5,852 bases of DNA, from the NCBI GenBank assembly GCA_023424585.1, contig JAFADT010000389.1:1-5852 (forward strand), given 5' to 3'. The notes under the pieces were generated by a model. It saw nothing but the letters and a program-made list of their open reading frames with translations. It did not search any database and was not told where the DNA came from. The translations under genes were made by a program, and so were the position numbers. Within the stretch, counting starts at the first letter, position 1. The number at the start of each line of letters is the position of its first letter. Positions 1 to 5,361 of this stretch are shown one piece after another. The stretch is from Pseudomonadota bacterium (GTDB lineage Bacteria; Myxococcota; Myxococcia; Myxococcales; Myxococcaceae).

Positions 1-11
1 GCCCTGACGGC

Positions 12-1130
12 CTAGAAGTCGGCGGTGACGTCGGTGGGGACGTCGTCCGGGGCGCCGGGGTTGCCGGGCTCGGGAGTCACGGCGTCGCCGGTGCCTTCCG
101 GAGGCGTCACGTCGCCGCGCAGCTCCACCGCGGGGCAGGCCTGGGAGTTGCCCACGCGGCTGCCGGGCACCTCCGTGCAGCTCTCCGGGCGGCCCGAGTC
201 CGAGCACTGGAGCAGCACGCGATAGAGCTCCCGCTCCTGCGCGTCCCAGCAGGCGCTGCCCACGTAGGAGGTGTTCGCCGCGATGTCGCCGCCCCAGGCG
301 CGCACGTCCGCGCGGCCGCCGGTGCCGGGGATGTGGCGCACGGACGAGAGCACCTTCTCCTTCGCGGAGGTCGCGGTGCCGGGCAGGTTGTACGGGCCGA
401 GCACGCGCACGCGGGTGACGCCGGTGGCCTCCAGCTTGTGGCCCACGAAGGCGCCGGTGACGGCCTCGTGCGTGGCGGGGTTCGGGGTGAAGTCCGCCAG
501 GCGGTAGGCCAGCGACTTGCTGCCGCCCTTGCCGAAGTGGGCGAACGACATCATCAGCTTGCCCTGGCCCGCGTAGGACGGGGCCACCGCCTTGAGGTTG
601 TCCAGGGAGAGGGCCAGCGTGCCCCGGCCGCGGTGCGCCACGCCGTCGCGCTTGAGCGCGCCCGCGGCGACCAGCTTGTACTCCACGTCGTCGGCGCTGT
701 TCAGCGGGCGGGCCTCCAGCTTCCACTGGTAGCGCTGGCCCGCGCCCTTGCGGATGAAGAGCCGGAAGGTGGCGTTGGCACGGTCCACGGGGCCGTACAC
801 CCGCACGTCGCCGGGCTGCTCGGCGGCGGCCTGCTTCGCCAGGTCCGCGATGGGCACCAGCGCCTGCCGGAGCGTGTCGTTGAGCGCCTTCACCTCCAGG
901 CGGGCGCCCTCCAGCATCGCGGCGCCCTGGCCGTCGAGCGACGCCTCCACCTGCACCAGGTCCTGGGCCACGAGCGCGGCGCCGTCCTGCGCGAGCGCGT
1001 CCGTGTTGAGCTCGAGCGACGTGCCCGCGAAGTCCGGCAGGGACTCCACCGCCTCCTGATCATCCACCCCACCGCACGCCGTCGAGAGCACCAGGGCCGC
1101 GCCCACCGCCACCGTCTTGTTCCAGCGCAT
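12..1130 (-). CDS. Predicted lipoprotein of unknown function
   Basis: I do not recognise this 372-residue protein. The N-terminus MRWNKTVAVGAALVLSTAC has a short basic head, a hydrophobic core and a cysteine at residue 19, so it looks like a lipoprotein signal peptide. The lipobox is S-T-A-C, with leucine at -4 rather than the usual -3. No Asp follows the cysteine (C-G-G), which by the E. coli rule would fit the outer membrane. A helical, Ala/Leu-rich stretch (about 35-105) precedes a probably beta-rich middle (about 108-290). Four cysteines (294, 309, 318, 332) lie within 40 residues and could form two disulfides. The last 30 residues are rich in Pro, Asp, Thr and Gly. I chose the ATG at 1130 because GGAGG lies 6 nt upstream. 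The in-frame ATG at 1136 would abut that site, and a start at 1181 would add 17 residues before the signal peptide. The gene is divergent from the HhH gene. The coding call is firm; the function is unknown. Confidence 0.85.
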   Translation of the reverse strand: MRWNKTVAVGAALVLSTACGGVDDQEAVESLPDFAGTSLELNTDALAQDGAALVAQDLVQVEASLDGQGAAMLEGARLEVKALNDTLRQALVPIADLAKQAAAEQPGDVRVYGPVDRANATFRLFIRKGAGQRYQWKLEARPLNSADDVEYKLVAAGALKRDGVAHRGRGTLALSLDNLKAVAPSYAGQGKLMMSFAHFGKGGSKSLAYRLADFTPNPATHEAVTGAFVGHKLEATGVTRVRVLGPYNLPGTATSAKEKVLSSVRHIPGTGGRADVRAWGGDIAANTSYVGSACWDAQERELYRVLLQCSDSGRPESCTEVPGSRVGNSQACPAVELRGDVTPPEGTGDAVTPEPGNPGAPDDVPTDVTADF

Positions 1131-1136
1131 CGTCAT

Positions 1137-1141
1137 CCTCC
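1137..1141 (-). promoter_or_regulatory. Shine-Dalgarno site of the lipoprotein gene
   Basis: The minus strand reads GGAGG, then six bases, then ATG at 1130. This decides between two nearby in-frame ATGs: the one at 1136 would touch the site, while the one at 1130 has normal spacing. Confidence 0.7.
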
Positions 1142-1224
1142 AACTTGAAAGGTTCGCGTGACTGCCTGCTGCCCACTCCAACCCGGCGGGCGCGGCGCGG
1201 TTGCGGGGCAGGGAATTTATCCCG

Positions 1225-1258
1225 CGCGGGCCGTCATGTGCGCCGGTGTCGGCCCGCG
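1225..1258. repeat. 9-bp perfect inverted repeat upstream of the HhH gene
   Basis: Arms CGCGGGCCG (1225-1233) and CGGCCCGCG (1250-1258) are exact reverse complements around a 16-nt centre. The element sits in the divergent intergenic region, 41 bp before the HhH start at 1300 and about 95 bp upstream of the lipoprotein start. It could be an operator for a dimeric regulator or an RNA hairpin in the 5' leader of the HhH gene. Such repeats arise more readily by chance in GC-rich DNA, so a function is only possible. A short AT-rich patch (1214-1220) just to its left is the only easily melted stretch in this gap, but I found no convincing -35/-10 pair around it. Confidence 0.45.
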
Positions 1259-1299
1259 GGGTGGCCGTCCTCCCGGGGCGCCCCTACCTTCCAGGTGCC

Positions 1300-2205
1300 A
1301 TGGGCGTCGAATGGAAGAGCAACATCGACATCGCGGACGCGCTGGAGCGGGTGGCGGACCTGCTGGACATGCAGGACGCGATGCCCTTCCGGGTGGGGGC
1401 CTACCGCAAGGCGGCGGCGACCCTCGCGAACTGGCCGGACTCGGTGGCGCAGGTGCTGGCGGCGGAGGGGGAGGCGGGGCTGAGGGAGCTGCCCGGCGTG
1501 GGCAAGAGCATCGCGGCGGCGGTCGCGGAGCTGGTGCGCACGGGGAAGCTGGAGCTGCTCCAGCGGCTGGAGGGCGAGGCGTCCCCCGAGGGCCTGCTCG
1601 CCAGCGTGCCGGGCATCGGGCCGGAGCTGGCGAAGCGCATCCATGACGCGCTGGGCATCACCACGCTGGAGGCGCTGGAGCTGGCCGCGCACGACGGGCG
1701 GCTGGAGCGGGTGGAGGGCTTCGGTCCCCGGCGCGCGGAGCAGGTGCGCGAGGTGCTGGCCGCGAGGTTGGGGCGCAACCGGCGGGAGCGCGAGCGGGCC
1801 CGGTCCCATGAAGGCGAGGACGTGCCGCGCCCTTCGGTGGAGCTGCTGCTGAAGGTGGACGCGGACTACCGCCGCAGGGCGGAGGCCGGGGAGCTGCGGC
1901 GCATCGCGCCCAAGCGGTTCAACCCCACCGGCGAGGCCTGGCTGCCGGTGATGCGCGAGCACCTGGACGACTGGAGCTTCCGCGCGCTGTTCTCCAACAC
2001 GGCGCTGGCGCACCAGCAGAACGCGACGGGTGACTGGGTGGTCATCTACTACGACCAGGACGACGTCGAAGGCCAGTACACCGTGGTGACGTCCCACGTC
2101 GGCCCGCTCAATGGCAGACGCGTGGTGCGAGGGCGCGAGGAGGAGTGCCTCGCGTACTACGTCCGCCAGGGCGCGGACCACGAAGCACCGCACGCCGGGG
2201 TCTGA
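1300..2205 (+). CDS. PolX-type helix-hairpin-helix DNA-binding protein with a novel C-terminal domain
   Basis: This 301-residue protein starts like a bacterial/archaeal family X DNA polymerase. Residues 7-92 match the 8-kDa domain (NIDIADALERVADLLD, then PFRVGAYRKAA) and include the hairpin LPGVGKSIA at 64-72. A second hairpin, VPGIGPELAKRI, lies at 103-114, and a third HhH-like motif, VEGFGPRRAEQV, at 138-149. These motifs bind DNA backbone non-specifically, often at gaps or ends. The polymerase palm (paired catalytic aspartates) and the PHP exonuclease are absent; full-length bacterial PolX is about 570 residues. A basic/acidic linker (158-175) leads to an alpha/beta domain (about 178-290) with blocks RIAPKRFNP, GEAWLPVM, FRALFSNTALAH, DWVVIYY, QYTVVTSHVGPLNGRRVVRG and EEECLAYY. 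I recall similar C-termini in proteins annotated only as HhH-containing. A role in DNA repair or DNA-end binding is inference. ATG 1300 is chosen because family similarity starts just after it; the AGG at 1293-1295 is a weak ribosome site. In-frame TTG 1201 and GTG 1261 are less likely starts. Confidence 0.9.
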   Translation: MGVEWKSNIDIADALERVADLLDMQDAMPFRVGAYRKAAATLANWPDSVAQVLAAEGEAGLRELPGVGKSIAAAVAELVRTGKLELLQRLEGEASPEGLLASVPGIGPELAKRIHDALGITTLEALELAAHDGRLERVEGFGPRRAEQVREVLAARLGRNRRERERARSHEGEDVPRPSVELLLKVDADYRRRAEAGELRRIAPKRFNPTGEAWLPVMREHLDDWSFRALFSNTALAHQQNATGDWVVIYYDQDDVEGQYTVVTSHVGPLNGRRVVRGREEECLAYYVRQGADHEAPHAGV

Positions 2206-2219
2206 CCGCGGCACGCCCC

Positions 2220-2246
2220 GGGGCGGGCATCGCCCGTGCCCGCCCC
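2220..2246. terminator. Bidirectional terminator hairpin between convergent genes
   Basis: GGGGCGGGCA (2220-2229) pairs perfectly over 10 bp with TGCCCGCCCC (2237-2246), leaving a 7-nt loop in which T2230 and G2236 could form one more wobble pair. It begins 14 bp after the HhH stop and lies 14 bp beyond the kelch stop, so it serves both converging transcripts. No T-run follows on either strand, so it is not a canonical intrinsic terminator. Stems without T-tracts between convergent genes are common in GC-rich genomes and may pause polymerase or protect 3' ends. Confidence 0.7.
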
Positions 2247-2260
2247 CGCGCGCCTCCGGC

Positions 2261-4435
2261 TCACGGCGCCGGTGAGTACACGTCGACGGTCACGCGCGCG
2301 CCGCCGCTCCCGCTGCCCCCCGCGACGAGCACGCGGCCCGAGGGCAGCAGCGCCAGGCCATGGTGCGTGTTGCGCGTGGACTGGATGCCCGCGGGCATCC
2401 ACGCGTTCATCGCGGCGTCATACACCTCCGCCGAGTCGAGCACGCCCAGGCCCGAGCCGCCCTCCCCCGTCACCACCAGCACGCGGCCCGTGGACAGCGC
2501 CGTGGCGTGCGGCAGGTAGCGCGGCATGTTCATGGGCGCCACCGTCCTCCAGGTGCCGAGCGCCACGTCGTAGACCTCCGCCGACCGCAGCGGCCCATCC
2601 GCGCCCCAGCCGCCCGCCACCAGCACCTGGGTGCCGGTGCCCAGCGGCACCGCGATGTGGCCGTAGCGCGCCACCGCCATGGCCCCCGTGGGCCGCCATG
2701 TCCCCGTGGCGGGGTCATACAGCTCCGCGCTCGCGGTGATGGCGTCCGTGCCGGTGGAGCTGCCGCCCATCACCAGCACCTCGCCCGAAGGCAGCGGCAC
2801 CGCCGCGTGGTACGTGCGCGCGTGCCCCATGGCGCCCGTGGGGCTCCAGGTGCCCGTGGCCGGGTTGAACAGCTCCGCGCTGGCGAGCGTGGAGGCCGTG
2901 CTCGCGCCCGACGTGCCGCCCGCCGCCAGCACCTGGCCGGTGCCCGGGAGCAGCGTCGCGGTGTGACGGGCCCGCCCCGTCCCCAGGCTCCCCACCGACG
3001 TCCAGGTGTCCGTCGCGGGCACGTAGACCTCCGTGGTGGACAGCCAGGTGGAGGCATCCCGCTGCCCGCCGCTCACCAGCACGCGGCCGTCCTTCAGCGG
3101 CGTGGCGGAGTGCAGGAAGCGCGCGGTGCCCAGCGCGGCGGCGCCCCGCCAGGCGTTCGTCGCCTCGTCGTACAGCACGGCGCTCGACAGCGCGGTGCCC
3201 GAGGAGGACGCGCCTCCCGCCACCAGCACGTCGCCCGTGTCCAGCCGGCTGGCGCTGAGCTGCGAGCGCGCGGTGGCGAGGCTCGCGGCCGGGCTCCAGG
3301 GCAGGGCGGAGGGACGGTAGCGCTCGGCGGACGCGGTCCGCGCGCCCGCCTGGGGCACCCCGCCCAGCACGAGGACCTCTCCCGACGGCAGCAGCACGGC
3401 GGCGTGGCTGATGCGGCGCGTGGCCATGGCCGCCGTCTCCGTCCAGGTCCCCGTGGCCGGCGTGTAGAGCGCGGCGCGGTCCAGGTAGGGCTGGCCGCCC
3501 GTGGAGCCGCCCGTCACCAGCACCTGCCCGGAGGTGAGCAGCGTCGCCGTGTGGAAGACGCTGAGGGACGGCAGCGCGCCCTGGGACGTCCAGGTGCCGG
3601 TGCCCGGGTCGAACAGCTCGGACGTGTCCGTGGCCAGGCTGCCCGCGAAGCCGCCCGCCACCAGCACCTGCCCGGAGAAGAGCAGCGTCGCCGTGTGGCC
3701 CGTGCGCTGCGTGATCATGCGGCCCACCGCCGTCCACTTGCCCGTCATGGGGTCATAGCGCTCCGCCGTCGCGAGCACGTTCCCGTTGGCGCTGTCCCGG
3801 CCGCCCGTCACCAGCACCTGTCCGTCCGGCAGCAGCGTCGCGGCATGGCCCAGGCGGGCCGCGCCCATCCGGCCGGTGGCGGACCACGTGTTCGTCGCCG
3901 GGGCATACAGCAGCGCGGTGGCCAGCGCGTTGCCGGAGCCGCTGTCGCCGCCCACCACCAGCACCCGGCCGTCGGGGAGCAGCGTCGCGGTGTGCTGGGA
4001 GCGGGGCACGTCCAGCCCCGTCGCCGCGGACCAGCCGTTGGTGTCCGGGTCGAACAGCTCCGCGCCGTGCGAGGCCAGCACGGACGCGCCACCGCCCACC
4101 ACCAGCACCCTGCCGGAGGGGAGCAGCGTCGCGGTGTGGCGCTGGCGGCTCGTGGCCATGTCGCCCAGGGAGAACCAGCGGCCGGTGCGTGGGTCATACA
4201 GCTCCGCGGCGGATGTCCCGCCGCCCGCGACGAGCACATAGCCGTTGCGCAGCGGCGTGGCCGTGGGGTCCACGCGCACGGAGGCCATGGCGCCGGCGCT
4301 GCTCCATCCAGAGGTGTCGAGCCGCGAGGCGGAGGTGGCGGGAGCGTCAAGGAGAGGCGGTGCTTCGGGGGCACAGGCCGTCGCGGACGCGAGCGCGAAC
4401 GCGGCCAGCAGGCCGTGAAAACGAATCCGGTTCAT
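2261..4435 (-). CDS. Kelch-repeat lipoprotein, probable double beta-propeller
   Basis: This 724-residue protein begins with a lipoprotein-type signal peptide (hydrophobic core at 8-20, cleavage before Cys21, lipobox A-T-A-C), then a short Ala/Pro linker. The rest is kelch repeats with a period of about 49 residues. The consensus is R..HTATLLPSG.VLV.GG, a variable loop, then AELYDPATGTW. VL..GG-type motifs occur 14 times, from residue 67 to residue 702. There are 13 complete intervals. A half repeat (W44, AMA) at the front and a half (VLVAGG to VDVYSPAP) at the end would together make a fourteenth blade. Each kelch unit is a four-stranded blade, so 14 fits two seven-bladed propellers (inference). 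Such domains usually bind proteins or glycans, and the ligand here is unknown. The GG pair is broken once (VLVVTG, thirteenth motif), and the seventh unit lacks the TG before its tryptophan (SALPW). ATG 4435 is preferred over GTG 4453, which would put charged and proline residues before the signal. The gene lies downstream of, but apart from, the ABC permeases. Confidence 0.92.
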   Translation of the reverse strand: MNRIRFHGLLAAFALASATACAPEAPPLLDAPATSASRLDTSGWSSAGAMASVRVDPTATPLRNGYVLVAGGGTSAAELYDPRTGRWFSLGDMATSRQRHTATLLPSGRVLVVGGGASVLASHGAELFDPDTNGWSAATGLDVPRSQHTATLLPDGRVLVVGGDSGSGNALATALLYAPATNTWSATGRMGAARLGHAATLLPDGQVLVTGGRDSANGNVLATAERYDPMTGKWTAVGRMITQRTGHTATLLFSGQVLVAGGFAGSLATDTSELFDPGTGTWTSQGALPSLSVFHTATLLTSGQVLVTGGSTGGQPYLDRAALYTPATGTWTETAAMATRRISHAAVLLPSGEVLVLGGVPQAGARTASAERYRPSALPWSPAASLATARSQLSASRLDTGDVLVAGGASSSGTALSSAVLYDEATNAWRGAAALGTARFLHSATPLKDGRVLVSGGQRDASTWLSTTEVYVPATDTWTSVGSLGTGRARHTATLLPGTGQVLAAGGTSGASTASTLASAELFNPATGTWSPTGAMGHARTYHAAVPLPSGEVLVMGGSSTGTDAITASAELYDPATGTWRPTGAMAVARYGHIAVPLGTGTQVLVAGGWGADGPLRSAEVYDVALGTWRTVAPMNMPRYLPHATALSTGRVLVVTGEGGSGLGVLDSAEVYDAAMNAWMPAGIQSTRNTHHGLALLPSGRVLVAGGSGSGGARVTVDVYSPAP
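2322..4237 (-). repeat. Degenerate tandem repeat array encoding the kelch blades
   Basis: At the DNA level the kelch gene is a tandem array with a period of about 145-150 bp. The clearest recurring block on the plus strand is CACCAGCAC, or a close variant, encoding V-L-V. It recurs near 2327, 2475, 2620, 2771, 2926, 3075, 3223, 3364, 3515, 3660, 3810, 3958, 4103 and 4230. Copies differ at many positions, so this is an old, diverged array. The tenth and eleventh protein repeats (both with ATGTW and PTGAM, roughly 2640-2900) look the most alike, which suggests the latest duplication. Confidence 0.8.
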
Positions 4436-4445
4436 CGAGGGGGGG

Positions 4446-4450
4446 TCCTT
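4446..4450 (-). promoter_or_regulatory. Likely Shine-Dalgarno site of the kelch gene
   Basis: The minus strand reads AAGGA, then a 10-nt spacer made of seven C and TCG, then ATG at 4435. The spacing is slightly long, and it contains a homopolymer whose length could vary by slippage. The site lies inside the longer alternative reading frame that begins at GTG 4453. Confidence 0.45.
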
Positions 4451-4465
4451 CACTTCATGGGGGGA

Positions 4466-4481
4466 CGCGGCTTTCGCCGCG
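4466..4481 (-). other. GNRA-tetraloop hairpin in the kelch leader / 3' flank of the ABC operon
   Basis: On the minus strand the sequence is CGCGGC-GAAA-GCCGCG: a perfect 6-bp GC stem closed by a GAAA (GNRA) tetraloop, an unusually stable RNA fold. It lies about 80 nt past the permease stop codon and 30 nt before the kelch start. It is flanked on the minus strand by C9 and TC6 rather than a T-run. It may be a terminator or 3'-end stabiliser for the permease transcript, or a structured element in the kelch 5' leader. The sequence alone cannot decide between these. Confidence 0.45.
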
Positions 4482-4559
4482 GGGGGGGGCGGCCCCTTAA
4501 CCCAGACGAAGGAACGACAACAACGGAATTCCTATCAACCAGACCTTCCGCGTCCCGCG

Positions 4560-5357
4560 TCAGCTGCTCGCGGACGTGTAGTGGCGGATGGACATGAGCC
4601 ACACCCACCGCGCCACCGCGGCGAACGCCACCGCGCCCGCCACCGCGCCCACGAGCCAGGTCCACGGCAGCCTGCCCAGGAGCGCGAGCGCGGGGAAGGT
4701 GGTCATCAGCGCCAGCGGGATGATGAAGGTGAAGACCCACGACAGCGAGCCCCGGAACACCGAGGACGGCCACCGGGCCGCGTCGAAGATGGACGTGAAC
4801 AGGTATGTGAGGTTGTCCACCTTCACCACGAAGAAGGCCGCGCTCACCACGAGGATCCACATCGAGTACAGGATGAGCATGCTCGTTCCGAGCAGCACCA
4901 CCGACGCGAAGATGCCCGGCAGCGAGGGCCAGCGCCCCAGCGACACGAACGCGTAGACGAACAGCCCCACGCCGGACAGCACGTTCACCGCGCGCCACGG
5001 CAGGAAGCGCTGCGTGGACACCAGGAACTGCGCGTCCGCGGGCTTGAGCAGCACGAAGTCCAGCGTGCCCTTGCGGATGTGCTCCACCATGCCCGTGAGG
5101 CTGGGGCTGATGGCGCCCTCCAGCACGCCCTGGAGCAGCGTGAACCAGCCCACCACCAGCAGGGACTCCTGGAACGTCCACCCCTCGATGCTGGGCCGCG
5201 TGCCGAAGACGACGAACAGCGGCGCCAGCGCGGTGAACGTCCACGCCAGCGACGTCAGGCCCTCCGCCAGGAAGTCCGCGCGGTACTGCAACGCCAGCAG
5301 CCCGGAGGCCTTCAGCTGCACGCCCAGCAGGCGCAGGTAGCGCTTCACGTTCACCAC
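4560..5357 (-). CDS. ABC-2 type transporter permease subunit
   Basis: This 265-residue integral membrane protein has about six hydrophobic segments (near 32-52, 61-80, 120-140, 147-178, 203-225 and 232-254). The cytoplasmic stretch after the second segment, with EHIRKGTLDFVLLKPADAQ (93-110), resembles the signature of the ABC-2 permease family often annotated ABC2_membrane_6 (formerly DUF990). In that family, two different permeases and one ATPase form an exporter. The substrate cannot be told from sequence. The start is GTG at 5357: GGAGGG lies 7 nt upstream, overlapping the end of the preceding permease gene. Only four bases separate that gene's stop codon from this start, so translation is probably coupled. 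Further GTG codons at 5354 and 5348 are possible but less well spaced. The protein has full family length and ends in a short Thr/Ser tail. Confidence 0.9.
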   Translation of the reverse strand: MVNVKRYLRLLGVQLKASGLLALQYRADFLAEGLTSLAWTFTALAPLFVVFGTRPSIEGWTFQESLLVVGWFTLLQGVLEGAISPSLTGMVEHIRKGTLDFVLLKPADAQFLVSTQRFLPWRAVNVLSGVGLFVYAFVSLGRWPSLPGIFASVVLLGTSMLILYSMWILVVSAAFFVVKVDNLTYLFTSIFDAARWPSSVFRGSLSWVFTFIIPLALMTTFPALALLGRLPWTWLVGAVAGAVAFAAVARWVWLMSIRHYTSASS

Positions 5358-5361
5358 CGCC

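Noticed and set aside
333..1148. A 271-codon open frame on the plus strand opposite the lipoprotein gene.
   Set aside because: Its composition (Arg, Gly, Val, His) is that of a codon-bias shadow, while the minus strand has a signal peptide, a lipobox and a good ribosome site.
1211..1223. A small palindrome-like site, GGGAATTTATCCC, in the divergent intergenic region.
   Set aside because: Only four bases in each arm pair and the centre is asymmetric; this is too weak to call an operator. It is noted only as an AT-rich patch.
1234..2214. A 326-codon open frame on the minus strand opposite the HhH gene.
   Set aside because: The plus-strand frame encodes recognisable HhH motifs; the antisense product is rich in Arg, His, Leu and Gln, with no family features.
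2322..4237. The regular spacing of CACCAGCAC blocks, first considered as a CRISPR-like or non-coding repeat.
   Set aside because: The period (about 147 bp), the degeneracy and the exact correspondence to codons of the kelch VLV.GG strand explain it as protein repeats.
4495..4523. A possible minus-strand promoter for the kelch gene: TTGTTG (4523-4518), a 17-bp spacer, TTAAGG (4500-4495).
   Set aside because: The -10 element matches the consensus poorly. The AT-richer stretch at 4497-4540 may hold the promoter, but no specific boxes can be supported.
2360..4597. A 745-codon open frame on the plus strand, antisense to the whole kelch gene.
   Set aside because: It is a shadow of the GC-rich codon bias and of the repeat structure: its product is a low-complexity mix of Arg, Gly, His and Ala, it has no domain or ribosome site, and the opposite strand encodes clear kelch repeats and a signal peptide.
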